A stretch of 64,000 nt of DNA from Pelomicrobium sp036803785 (GTDB lineage: Bacteria > Pseudomonadota > Gammaproteobacteria > Burkholderiales > UBA6910): positions 8,570 to 72,569 of the forward strand of contig NZ_DAIRTR010000001.1 in the NCBI RefSeq assembly GCF_036803785.1, read 5' to 3'. The notes beneath the pieces are model-generated. The model was not told where the DNA came from, searched no databases, and saw only the letters and a list, made by a program, of their open reading frames with translations. Below, in pieces: positions 32,645-40,895 of this stretch (its first letter is position 1; each line of letters opens with the position of its first letter). A program made the position numbers and the translations under genes.

Positions 32645-33865
32645 TCACTCGTGCCGCAACGCCTCCACTGGCGGGAGGCTTGCCGCCTTTTGCGCCGGAT
32701 AGAGGCCGAAAAAGACTCCGATAGCGGCGGCAAAACCGAAGGACAGGGCGATCGCGCTCAAGCTGACCACGACCGTCATACGAGCAGTTTCGCTGAGGAT
32801 CCATGCGATGGCCACCCCTAAAACAGCCCCTGCCAGGCCTCCCACGGTGCAAATCAAGACGGCTTCTAGCAAGAACTGCGCCAGGATATCCTGGCGCCGG
32901 GCCCCCACCGCCATACGGATGCCGATTTCCCGCGTGCGCTCGGTGACGGAGACCAGCATGATGTTCATGATGCCGATACCCCCGACGACGAGGGAGATCG
33001 AGGCGATCGCCCCCAACGTGAGGGAGAGAGTGCGGGCCGACAGGGCTGCGGTCTCGGCCACGGCCGAAAGATTGCGCACGGTGAAGTCGTCTTCCTGACC
33101 CTGCGCGACGCGGCGGCGCTGGCGCAGGAGGCTGCGGATTTCTTCCTGCGCTTGCTCCATGACCTCGGCCGAGCGGGCCTGGACCACCAGGAAGCGGATG
33201 GCCCCGGGCACCGACATGCCGAAGAGCTGGCGCTGGGCGGTGGTGAGCGGCACATGAACGGTGTCGTCCTGGTCGCGCCCGTCCAGATTCTGGCCCTTGG
33301 GGGCGAGCACACCTACCACGACGAAGGGAAGGTCGCGGATCCGTATGGTCTTGCCCACGGGGTTTTCGGCGCCAAAAAGATTTTCGGCCACCACCTTGCC
33401 AAGCACGGCGACCCGCGCTGCCGAGCGCACTTCCGATTCGGTGAACCCGTCTCCGGCCTCAATGTCCCAACCGCGGATGCGCCAGAAAGCCGGTACGACG
33501 CCGTAGACATTGGTGCCCCAATTATTGGGGCCGTAGACGACCTGCAATGCGCCGCTGTGCATAGGGGCGACTTCCGCGATCTGGGGCAGAGCGGCAATCG
33601 CCTCGGCGTCGGCAACCGTGAGGGGGCCGGCAGTGCCGGCGCCGAGGCGCACGCCTCCTTGGGTGGTGGCCCCGGGGACCACGACGATCAGGTTGCTTCC
33701 CATGCTAGCGATGGCCTGGTTGACGGTGGTCTGGGTGCCTTGACCGATAGCCAGCATAAGGACCACGGAGGCAACCCCGATCACCATGCCCAGCATGGTG
33801 AGCGCTGCTCGCAGGCGGTTTTGGCCCAGGGCGCGCCAGCTCTCAGCAGCGATAGCCAATATCAC
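32645..33865 (-). CDS. MacB-type ABC transporter permease
   Basis: 406 residues from a GTG at 33865, chosen because GGAGGT lies 9 bases before it; an ATG at 33904 adds 13 residues. It has one N-terminal helix, a large periplasmic domain (about residues 45-270) and three C-terminal helices (about 285-400), the MacB/FtsX topology. Motifs TMLGMVIGVASVVLMLAIG and GGIGIMNIMLVSVTERTREI are typical. It is encoded separately from its ATPase (33989), so this is the split form of MacB. It works with the adaptor at 34729 to pump a substrate from the periplasm outward. Confidence 0.9.
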   Translation of the reverse strand: MILAIAAESWRALGQNRLRAALTMLGMVIGVASVVLMLAIGQGTQTTVNQAIASMGSNLIVVVPGATTQGGVRLGAGTAGPLTVADAEAIAALPQIAEVAPMHSGALQVVYGPNNWGTNVYGVVPAFWRIRGWDIEAGDGFTESEVRSAARVAVLGKVVAENLFGAENPVGKTIRIRDLPFVVVGVLAPKGQNLDGRDQDDTVHVPLTTAQRQLFGMSVPGAIRFLVVQARSAEVMEQAQEEIRSLLRQRRRVAQGQEDDFTVRNLSAVAETAALSARTLSLTLGAIASISLVVGGIGIMNIMLVSVTERTREIGIRMAVGARRQDILAQFLLEAVLICTVGGLAGAVLGVAIAWILSETARMTVVVSLSAIALSFGFAAAIGVFFGLYPAQKAASLPPVEALRHE

Positions 33866-33988
33866 GGGCCGACCACCTCCGAATATTGCAGAAACGGGAC
33901 GCATCGCGGAGCACCGTTTGCTGGTTTCCTTGGGTGCGTCTCGCTTCGCCTATGACGCCCACAGCGTGTAGCAACCCCATTTCGTCGC

Positions 33989-34732
33989 TCATGCGGACGA
34001 GCGCATGATCAACTCGGGTTCATGTGTGCTCGCCGAAGGCTGGCTTGTGTCCTGCACGATCCGCCCATCGAGAAAGCGCACCATGCGCCGGGCGTAGGCC
34101 GCGATGTCCGGCTCGTGGGTCACCAGCACGATGGTGATGCCGTGGCTTCGGTTGAGCTCGGTGAGGAGTGCCATGATCGACGCGCTGGTCTGGGTGTCCA
34201 GGTTCCCGGTCGGCTCGTCGGCCAGGAGCAGTTGCGGGTCATTGACCAGGGCGCGGGCGATGGCGATGCGCTGCTGTTGACCGCCTGACATCTGGTTGGG
34301 TAGGGACTCGGCGAAACGGCCCAGGCCCATGCGTTCCAGAAGCTCGCGGGCGCGGCGCCGGCGTTCGGTGAGGCTCAGGCCGGCGTAGAGCAGGGGCAGC
34401 GCCACGTTGTCCACGGCGTTCATGCGTTTGAGCAGATTGAAACCCTGAAATACGAAGCCGATGGTGCGGTTGCGCAGCCGCGCCAGGGCATCTGGGCTCA
34501 ACCTGGAGGTGTCGCGGCCGTCGAGGAAGTAGCGGCCCGCGCTGGGGACGTCGAGGCACCCCAGGATGTTCATGAGGGTGGATTTACCCGAGCCTGAGGG
34601 GCCCATGATGGCGACGAACTCGCCCTTCCGGATCGTCAGGTCCACCTCCTGAAGAGCTGGGCGCTCGTCCACCGCCGCCCGGTAGCGCTTGACGATGCCC
34701 TCTAGGCGGGCGAGGGGCTCGCCTGCGCTCAT
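33989..34732 (-). CDS. MacB-type ABC transporter ATPase
   Basis: 247 residues. Walker A GPSGSGKST (about residue 43), signature MSGGQQQRIAIARAL (about 148), Walker B LLLADEPTGNLD (about 168) and the H-loop VTHEPD are all present; the LolD/MacB subfamily is indicated by the NILGCLD and EPTGNLDT strings. It drives the permease at 32645. Its start overlaps the 3' end of the adaptor gene by 4 bases. Confidence 0.94.
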   Translation of the reverse strand: MSAGEPLARLEGIVKRYRAAVDERPALQEVDLTIRKGEFVAIMGPSGSGKSTLMNILGCLDVPSAGRYFLDGRDTSRLSPDALARLRNRTIGFVFQGFNLLKRMNAVDNVALPLLYAGLSLTERRRRARELLERMGLGRFAESLPNQMSGGQQQRIAIARALVNDPQLLLADEPTGNLDTQTSASIMALLTELNRSHGITIVLVTHEPDIAAYARRMVRFLDGRIVQDTSQPSASTHEPELIMRSSA

Positions 34733-35880
34733 AGGCGGAAGCGGAACGCTGGACCGCCCGTCCCAGAGGTGCGTTCGGTCCGCGCCTGACGGAGGACAAT
34801 GGTGTCGCCCGCCTTGAGCTCGCCACTCACCACTTCGGTGTAGTTGCTATCGCTGATGCCGGTGCGGATCTGCACGGGCACGAGAAGTTTACCTTGCTCC
34901 AGGCGGTAGACCGTCCTGGTGCCAGGAGGTTCGGGGCGCTGGGAGCGCGCGAACGGGGCTTCACGCTCGCTCTGGGGCACGAAGCGCAATGCGGCGTTGG
35001 GAACGCGCAGAGCATTTTCTCGGGTGCGCAGAGTGATGTAGACATGGGCGGTCATCCCGGGAAGGAGTATGCCCTCCGGATTGTCCGCCGTGACTACGAC
35101 GTTGTAGGTCACCACGTTCTGCTGCACTGTAGGGTTGAGGCGTATCTGGCTGACGATGCCGACAAAAGTCTGCTCCGGGAACGCGTCGACGGTGAAGCGC
35201 ACCTGTTGGCCGATCTGAATGGCGCCCACGTCGGCTTCTGCCACCGCTGCATAGATCTGCATCTGCTTCAAGTCTTTGGCGATCTGGAACAGGGTGGGCG
35301 TCTGGAAGCTGGCGGCCACGGTCTGGCCCACGTCCACGTTGCGGGCCACCACGATACCCGAGATGGGGGAGCGAATCACGGAATAGCGCAGATTGACCTG
35401 CTCCCGTTCGAGCTGGGCCCGGGCCGCCGCTACCTGCGCTTCGGCCGCCTCGGTTTCCTTAATGGCGTCGTCCAACTGGGCCTGGTGTACGAAGCCCTTG
35501 GCCACCAGTTCCCGGGTGCGGCGCTCTTTCACCTGGGCGAGCCGTAGGCTCGCCTCGGCGCTCGCTAGGTCGGCCTGGCGTTGAGCGATGGCCGCCTGGA
35601 TGAGGGCGGGGTCCAGCTCGGCCAGGACCTGGCCAGCTTTCACCTGGTCGTTGAAGTCGACGTAAATTCTATGGACCGTACCTGAGATCTGGGTGCCTAC
35701 GTTGACCAGAATCACCGGGTTCAAGGTACCGTTGGCGGCGATGGTCTGAACGATGTCACCCCGGTCGACGATGGCGGTCACATAAGGCGGGCGGTCGTTG
35801 ACGCGATGGAGGTACTCCCAGCCGCCGGCGGCCGCGGCCAACGCCAGGGCCGCGACGAAAAGCATCGCTTTGATTCGCAT
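34729..35880 (-). CDS. MacA/HlyD-type periplasmic adaptor
   Basis: 383 residues from the ATG at 35880; the frame extends to 35931, but those residues are polar and precede the membrane anchor MRIKAMLFVAALALAAAAGG. Lipoyl/barrel-sandwich halves (about 60-90 and 175-200) flank a long alpha-hairpin (about 90-165) rich in Ala, Glu and Arg. Beta-barrel and membrane-proximal domains follow. It links the MacB pump to an outer-membrane TolC-like channel. It follows soxB closely on the same strand, so macAB may be co-transcribed with the sox genes. Confidence 0.88.
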   Translation of the reverse strand: MRIKAMLFVAALALAAAAGGWEYLHRVNDRPPYVTAIVDRGDIVQTIAANGTLNPVILVNVGTQISGTVHRIYVDFNDQVKAGQVLAELDPALIQAAIAQRQADLASAEASLRLAQVKERRTRELVAKGFVHQAQLDDAIKETEAAEAQVAAARAQLEREQVNLRYSVIRSPISGIVVARNVDVGQTVAASFQTPTLFQIAKDLKQMQIYAAVAEADVGAIQIGQQVRFTVDAFPEQTFVGIVSQIRLNPTVQQNVVTYNVVVTADNPEGILLPGMTAHVYITLRTRENALRVPNAALRFVPQSEREAPFARSQRPEPPGTRTVYRLEQGKLLVPVQIRTGISDSNYTEVVSGELKAGDTIVLRQARTERTSGTGGPAFRFRL

Positions 35881-35970
35881 CGAATTCCGGGGCCGGAGTG
35901 AAAGGCATCTACCTTGCCTGATTATAACCAACCGCCTGCCGGCCGAGGCGCCCTTGGCCAGGCGATTGGC

Positions 35971-37686
35971 TCAGGCAACGCCAGGATTGCCTTTAACACC
36001 GACCAGCTTGGGCAAGTTAAGTTTCGGCGTAGGGATTGTTTTCCGGTCCCTCAAGTAACGGGCCACCACTTCCCAGACGGGTTCTCCCGTCGCGCCCTCG
36101 GCCACCGGCGCCCATCCCGCCACTTTGTACTTTTTGGCCGGATCAAGGGGCTTACCCCTCAGGGTCATGTTGCTAATGCGGCGACCGATGGTCTCGTTAG
36201 GGGAACAGGTGTATTGGAGACCGCCAACCCGCACCATGTCTCCGCCTTGTTGAAGGTAAGGATCGGGATTGAACAGATTGTCGCACACGTCCTCCAGAAT
36301 CATTTTGATCTGCTCTCCGCTCAGCTCATTGAGGGTGGTGTAGGGATAGGTGATGGCGGTTTGATCCATGAGCCGCTCCATGGTGATGGGTTCCCCCGGC
36401 AGGATGGTGGTGCCCCAGCGGAAGCCTGGAGAGAAGGCAATCTCCGCCCCCTTGACGGCCATCAGGGCGTCCAGGATCACTTGGTCGAAGGAGCCGTTGA
36501 AGTTGCCGCGCCGATAGAGGAGCCCTTCGCTCACCGCCAGCTTCTCCTGGAGCCGTTCTTCGTAGGGGGCACGGAGGCTGCGGATCAACCGTTCCATGTC
36601 CGGGTCCGGCGGCAGGAGATTGGCGAAGACCGGGACGAGCCGGTAGCGGTAATCGGCCACCTTTCCTCCTTTCACCTCCAGGTCCAGCACGCCCAGAAAC
36701 TTGCCGTTGGAACCCCCGTTGGTGACCAGGGTCCGGCCGCTGGCGTTCTTGACTACCGAGGGCTGGGGGACCCCGTCATGGGTGTGCCCGCCCAGGATGA
36801 CGTCGATGCCAGTCACTCGGGTGGCCAGCTTCAGGTCCACGTCCATGCCGTTGTGGGAGAGAAGCACCACCACCTGGGCGCCTTTGCCTCGTACCTCTTC
36901 CACCAGCTTCTGCAGCCGCTCGTCCTGGATACCAAAAGACCATTCGGGAACCATGTAACGGGGATTGGCGATGGGGGTGTAAGGGAAAGCCTGGCCGATG
37001 ATCGCCACCGGTACCCCGTTTATTTCCCGAATCACGTAGGGCTCGAAGACCGGATCGCCGAAATCGGTGGTCTTGACGTTTTGGGCGACGAAGGCGACTT
37101 TGCCTTTGAAGTCTTTTTCCACCACCTCCTTCACCCGCTCGGCGCCCAGGGTGAACTCCCAGTGGGCGGTCATGATGTCCACCCCCAGTTGCAGGCAGGC
37201 GTCCACCATGTCCTGGCCCTGGGTCCAGAGGGCTGTGGCCGAGCCTTGCCACGTGTCGCCGCCGTCCAGAAGGAGGGCACCGGGTCGCTCCGCACGGAGC
37301 CATTTCACCAACGTAGCGAGATGGGCGAAACCGCCCACCTTGCCGTAGGTGCGTGCCGCCTGGACGAAGTCCAAGTGGGTGAAGGCGTGGGCCTCTCGGG
37401 TACCGGGCCGGATGCCGTAGTGCTTGAGCAGCGCTTCCCCCACCAGGTGGGGTGGCTGACCCGCAGCGGCCCCCACACCGATGTTGACGCTCGGCTCCCG
37501 GAAATAGATGGGCAGAAGCTGGGCGTGGCAGTCGGTCATGTGCAGCAGGCTCACCTGCCCGAAGCGGGGGATTCGATAGAACGTTTCCGGCTGGGCTTCG
37601 GCCAAGGCCGAGCGGCTTCCCAAGGGCAGGCCCGCTGCGGCGGCAGTGGCCAGGACCTGAAGAAACTCGCGCCGGGTCATGGACAT
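35971..37686 (-). CDS. soxB: Thiosulfohydrolase SoxB
   Basis: 571 residues from the ATG at 37686 (AGGAGG ends 6 bases upstream; ATGs at 37692 and 37680 are in the same frame but less well placed). A Tat signal begins TRREFLQVLATAAAAG. The di-manganese 5'-nucleotidase-like fold shows its ligand motifs MTDCHAQLLP, LLDGGDTWQGS, LSHNGMDVD and LGGHTHDG. SoxB hydrolyses the sulfate group from SoxY-bound Cys-S-thiosulfonate in the periplasm. soxXA and soxCD are not in this window, so thiosulfate sulfane sulfur may be passed to the cytoplasmic sHdr route. A terminator-like hairpin separates it from soxZ. Confidence 0.96.
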   Translation of the reverse strand: MSMTRREFLQVLATAAAAGLPLGSRSALAEAQPETFYRIPRFGQVSLLHMTDCHAQLLPIYFREPSVNIGVGAAAGQPPHLVGEALLKHYGIRPGTREAHAFTHLDFVQAARTYGKVGGFAHLATLVKWLRAERPGALLLDGGDTWQGSATALWTQGQDMVDACLQLGVDIMTAHWEFTLGAERVKEVVEKDFKGKVAFVAQNVKTTDFGDPVFEPYVIREINGVPVAIIGQAFPYTPIANPRYMVPEWSFGIQDERLQKLVEEVRGKGAQVVVLLSHNGMDVDLKLATRVTGIDVILGGHTHDGVPQPSVVKNASGRTLVTNGGSNGKFLGVLDLEVKGGKVADYRYRLVPVFANLLPPDPDMERLIRSLRAPYEERLQEKLAVSEGLLYRRGNFNGSFDQVILDALMAVKGAEIAFSPGFRWGTTILPGEPITMERLMDQTAITYPYTTLNELSGEQIKMILEDVCDNLFNPDPYLQQGGDMVRVGGLQYTCSPNETIGRRISNMTLRGKPLDPAKKYKVAGWAPVAEGATGEPVWEVVARYLRDRKTIPTPKLNLPKLVGVKGNPGVA

Positions 37687-37719
37687 GGACATCCTCCTGG
37701 GTTTTTACTGGGGCTTTTT

Positions 37720-37752
37720 GAAAACGAAAAGCCCGAGAGCTTGCTCCCGGGC
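37720..37752 (-). terminator. Hairpin with T-run between soxZ and soxB
   Basis: Read on the minus strand, GCCCGGGA pairs with TCTCGGGC (one G-U pair) and is followed by TTTTCGTTTTC. It is placed after soxZ and 34 bases before the soxB start, so it would terminate part of the soxYZ message and lower soxB expression relative to the SoxYZ carrier. Confidence 0.7.
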
Positions 37753-37820
37753 CTTCGGCTTACGCCAGAATGGTGGTCGGCTGGCGCATGGCTCTCCTGC
37801 GGAAAGCCCAGCCTGGCCGA

Positions 37821-38132
37821 TCAGCCAACGGTGGTCTCGATGCTGTCGGATTCGCCCTTGTTGTCGATCCAGCTCACCTTCACCTTGTCGCCTGCCTTGG
37901 CGCCCTTCACCCGGAAGCCCAAGAACGGGTTCCTGGAAACCGCCTGGCTCCACTGAGCATCCAGGACCGGTTTGCCGTTAAGCGTGGCGGTCACATTGGT
38001 GATGAAGTGGGCGGGAACAGGTTGACCGGTCTTGGGGTCCTTGCGCTGGCCGGTTTCCATGGGATGGTTGATCAGCAATTTCACGTCGGCCACGTCGCCC
38101 TGCATGGTGGCCCGGATTTTCATGCTCGCCAT
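37821..38132 (-). CDS. soxZ: Thiosulfate oxidation carrier protein SoxZ
   Basis: 103 residues from the ATG at 38132, which has AGGAGG upstream; the longer open frame to 38234 overlaps soxY. SoxZ motifs: KLLINHPMETGQRKD, HFITNVTATLNGKPVL, WSQAVSRNPFLGFRVKGAK and the SWIDNKGES end. It is an immunoglobulin-like partner that holds SoxY in the periplasm (co-exported with it, since it lacks a signal). The gene order soxY-soxZ-soxB is standard. Confidence 0.96.
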   Translation of the reverse strand: MASMKIRATMQGDVADVKLLINHPMETGQRKDPKTGQPVPAHFITNVTATLNGKPVLDAQWSQAVSRNPFLGFRVKGAKAGDKVKVSWIDNKGESDSIETTVG

Positions 38133-38172
38133 GATGTCGTCCTCCTGGGAATCGCTCTTTTGCGAGTACCGG

Positions 38173-38643
38173 TTAGCCGCCGCACCCGCCGATGGTGACC
38201 TTGACCTCTTTCGAGGCCACATAATGCTTTCCACCCGCGGTCACCAGCGCCATCACATTGGAGGTCTGGCCCATCTTGATGCGAAAGCTCACATAACCTT
38301 CCGCCCCGTTGCCCAGGTTAAAACTGCCGGTCAGCGGGAACGGGTTTTTCTCTGCGATCACGGCGATGCGCTCGGTTCCGGCGATCTTGCTGGTCACCTC
38401 CACAGGTACCACGGCGCCGTTTTCGGCGATGTCGGGGGCCTTGATCACGATGTCGGCAGACTCGATCGGAGCGCCAACGCCGATCGTCTTCAGCACATCC
38501 TCCACCTTTTTCGCCTCGAAAGCGGCCTTGTTCCATTCGGCTGCCAAGACGGCTTTGGGCCGAATCAACCCCGCTGCCGCGGCCACTGCCAGGGTGCCTG
38601 CGGCTCCCGTGCCTTTCAGGATCGCTCTACGCAATGGATTCAT
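38173..38643 (-). CDS. soxY: Thiosulfate oxidation carrier protein SoxY
   Basis: 156 residues from the ATG at 38643 (AGGAG upstream). A Tat-type signal with twin Arg (NPLRRAILKGTGAAG) precedes the mature domain. The protein ends in the invariant swinging arm GGCGG, whose Cys carries the sulfur intermediates. It is the first gene of the minus-strand sox unit, driven by the promoter/operator at 38699-38729. Confidence 0.97.
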   Translation of the reverse strand: MNPLRRAILKGTGAAGTLAVAAAAGLIRPKAVLAAEWNKAAFEAKKVEDVLKTIGVGAPIESADIVIKAPDIAENGAVVPVEVTSKIAGTERIAVIAEKNPFPLTGSFNLGNGAEGYVSFRIKMGQTSNVMALVTAGGKHYVASKEVKVTIGGCGG

Positions 38644-38698
38644 GGCTCTCTCCTCCTTTGGCCGGACTGCGGATCCGACACTCTTCCTGGGACAAAGA

Positions 38699-38729
38699 AT
38701 TAGCATAACTTAATTTTCTGCGACGTCAA
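38699..38729 (-). promoter_or_regulatory. soxYZB promoter overlapped by an ATTAG-N6-CTAAT-type operator
   Basis: On the minus strand TTGACG (38724-38729), a 16-base spacer and TATGCT (38702-38707) form a good sigma-70 promoter. ATTAGCATAACTTAAT (38699-38714, plus-strand reading; one mismatch from ATTAG-N6-CTAAT) covers the -10 element, the position expected for a repressor. The same repeat lies at 42575, 47460, 48803 and 61369. The rest of the gap to 38890 shows no gene. Confidence 0.65.
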
Positions 38730-38890
38730 AGCCCCGGTCGCCCGAAAAAAATCGCTTTCCTTTCCAATAGTTATGCCTAATTCGAGGATAAACTCCGTTT
38801 ATGGCACTTGGGTTCTTGCAATAGCCTGCGTCCCGTTGCAGGGTCAATATAGTAAACGCACCTGCTAGACAAAAAATTCCCTGAGTCCTT

Positions 38891-40324
38891 TCAACGGACC
38901 GCTTCCCGTTGCAGGGCTGCCAGCTCTCGCCGCAACTCCCGCAGCCGGGCCTCGACGATGGAGAGTTGATAAAAGTCTCCTCCGCTACGAGCGGCAAGCT
39001 CTAACTGCTGCACGGCGCCGCTCAGGTCTCCTTCCCGGACATAGGCTTCCGCCTGGGCACGATGGGCGGCGAGCGGCTCCCCCCGTGCCCCGTGCGCTTC
39101 GGCCTGTAGCCGGTAGAGGCGGGGATCGTCGGGGAAGTATTCGAGCTGGCTCGAGACGAACCGCACCGCCGCCTCGGCTTGTCCGTCGGCGAGAAGCGCC
39201 CGGGCGTAATCGTAAACAAGGGCCCGGTGTTGGGGGAAAGTGGCTAAGGCTTTCCGGTAGTGTTCGAGTGCTTCCGAGCGCTTTCCCTGGGCGAGGAGCA
39301 GTTCGCCCGCCAGCGTTTCCACCATCGGGTGGGCCGGGAAGTGGCCGCGCAGCGCCTTAAGTTCTGCCTCGGCCCGGGAAAGCTGCTGGGCCCGGACCAG
39401 CGCCCGCGCCAACCCATAGCGGGTCGCCATTTCGTGGGCGTACTTTTTCTCCCTGATCCATGCCTCGAAGTCCCTTACCGCATCCAGGGCTGGGCCTTGC
39501 ATGGCTTGCAGCTTGGCGCGGATCAGGAAAAAGTCAGCGCTGTCCGGCACCTGCCGGTAGGGCAGAGACTGGACTCGGTTCTGGATGTCGGCGATGCGCT
39601 CGTAGGTGAGGGGGTGGGTACGCAGGTAGGCTGGAGCCGCCGATTCCTGAAACCGGCCCGCCCGCTGCAGCTTTTCGAAAAAAGCGGGCATGGCACGGGG
39701 GTCGAAGCCGGCGCGCTCCAGGATTTGGAGCCCGACCCGGTCAGCCTCCCGTTCCGCGTCCCGGGAGAAGTTGAGTTGGGCCTGGATCGCCGCCGCCTGG
39801 GAAGTGACGATGGCTGCTTCGGCCACCTGCGGGTTGGAGCGGGCGGCCAGGATGGCAAGCGCCAGCGCCGCCAGCGTAGGCAGGGTGGCTTGCTCTTGTT
39901 TGGCGATCATGCGGGCGATGTGGTGCTGGGTGACGTGGGCGATTTCGTGGGCAAGCACCCCAGCCACCTCCGACTCGGACTGGGCGGCAAGCAATAGCCC
40001 CGTGTGCACGATGATCACTCCGCCTACGAACGCGGCGGCGTTGATAGAGGGATCCTTGATCAGGAAAAAGCGGAAGTTCTGGCGCGCCCCCGGGCTGTTA
40101 GCGACTAGGCGATGGCCCAGGGCGTTCAAGTAGTCGGAGAGCTCCGCATCGTCCACCAGGGCGGGGCTGCGCCGGATTTCTCGGACGATTTCGTCGGCGA
40201 TACGCTGCTCGAGCTGGGGGCTCAATTGGGCGGCCGCGGTGTCTCCCAGCTCCGGCAGTTGCTGGGCGCTCACCACGGCCGCTGCCCCCAGGCACACACC
40301 CACGATCAGGTGACGCAGTTTCAT
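38891..40324 (-). CDS. M48 family metalloprotease with C-terminal TPRs (BepA/YfgC-like)
   Basis: 477 residues from the ATG at 40324; the open frame runs 136 codons further but crosses the divergent moaC promoter region and start. A Sec signal peptide (LIVGVCLGAAAVVSA) is followed by an M48 zinc protease domain with HEIAHVTQHH (HExxH) and the third ligand Glu in READRVGLQILE. Four or five TPR-like repeats fill the last 180 residues. BepA-type proteins act in the periplasm on outer-membrane protein assembly. It is read toward soxY but separated from it by the sox promoter, so it is likely its own unit. Confidence 0.9.
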   Translation of the reverse strand: MKLRHLIVGVCLGAAAVVSAQQLPELGDTAAAQLSPQLEQRIADEIVREIRRSPALVDDAELSDYLNALGHRLVANSPGARQNFRFFLIKDPSINAAAFVGGVIIVHTGLLLAAQSESEVAGVLAHEIAHVTQHHIARMIAKQEQATLPTLAALALAILAARSNPQVAEAAIVTSQAAAIQAQLNFSRDAEREADRVGLQILERAGFDPRAMPAFFEKLQRAGRFQESAAPAYLRTHPLTYERIADIQNRVQSLPYRQVPDSADFFLIRAKLQAMQGPALDAVRDFEAWIREKKYAHEMATRYGLARALVRAQQLSRAEAELKALRGHFPAHPMVETLAGELLLAQGKRSEALEHYRKALATFPQHRALVYDYARALLADGQAEAAVRFVSSQLEYFPDDPRLYRLQAEAHGARGEPLAAHRAQAEAYVREGDLSGAVQQLELAARSGGDFYQLSIVEARLRELRRELAALQREAVR

Positions 40325-40379
40325 ACTGCTCGGTATGATTGGGACAGGCGGGCGGAGTTCAATCGATGGAGGCGCTATC

Positions 40380-40859
40380 ATGACACAGGGACTGACCCAT
40401 TTCGACGCGAGCGGCCAGGCCCACATGGTGGATGTGGGGGAAAAAGCGGAAACCCGCCGCGTGGCGCGGGCAGCGGGGACGATCTGCATGCGGCCAGAGA
40501 CGCTGAAACTCATCCTGGAAGGCGGGGCCAAGAAGGGCGACGTGCTGGCAGTGGCCCGCATCGCCGGCATCCAAGCGTCCAAGCGCACGGCAGAGCTCAT
40601 TCCCCTATGCCACCCCGTGGCCCTCACTCGCATCCAGGTGGAGTTCGTCATCGACGAGAAGCGCAGCGCCGTCGATTGCCAGGTGACCGCCGAGACCGTG
40701 GGGCGCACGGGCGTGGAAATGGAGGCGCTCACCGCGGTGAGCGTCGCTCTGCTTACGGTCTACGACATGTGCAAGGCGGTGGACCGGGGCATGCGGCTGG
40801 AGGCAATCCGGCTGCTCGAGAAGCAGGGCGGCAAGTCGGGCCATTGGATCGGGAGTTGA
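40380..40859 (+). CDS. moaC: Cyclic pyranopterin monophosphate synthase (MoaC)
   Basis: 159 residues from the ATG at 40380 (GGAGG upstream). It makes cPMP from the MoaA product in molybdenum cofactor synthesis. Motifs: THFDASGQAHMVDVGEKAET near the start, LIPLCHPVALT (about residue 78) and MEALTAVSVALLTVYDMCKA (about 114-133), with the catalytic Lys/Asp segment DMCKAVDRGM. It supplies the cofactor needed by FdsA and SoeA in this window. Confidence 0.97.
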   Translation: MTQGLTHFDASGQAHMVDVGEKAETRRVARAAGTICMRPETLKLILEGGAKKGDVLAVARIAGIQASKRTAELIPLCHPVALTRIQVEFVIDEKRSAVDCQVTAETVGRTGVEMEALTAVSVALLTVYDMCKAVDRGMRLEAIRLLEKQGGKSGHWIGS

Positions 40860-40895
40860 GCTCTCTCCTTTCGACTTTGTCGCGCGGGGGTGGCG

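Noticed and set aside
35914..37956. Open frame of 680 codons on the plus strand opposite soxB
   Set aside because: It lies fully antisense to an unmistakable soxB and soxZ end, is rich in His, Gln and Gly as expected from reverse GC-rich coding, and shows no domain.
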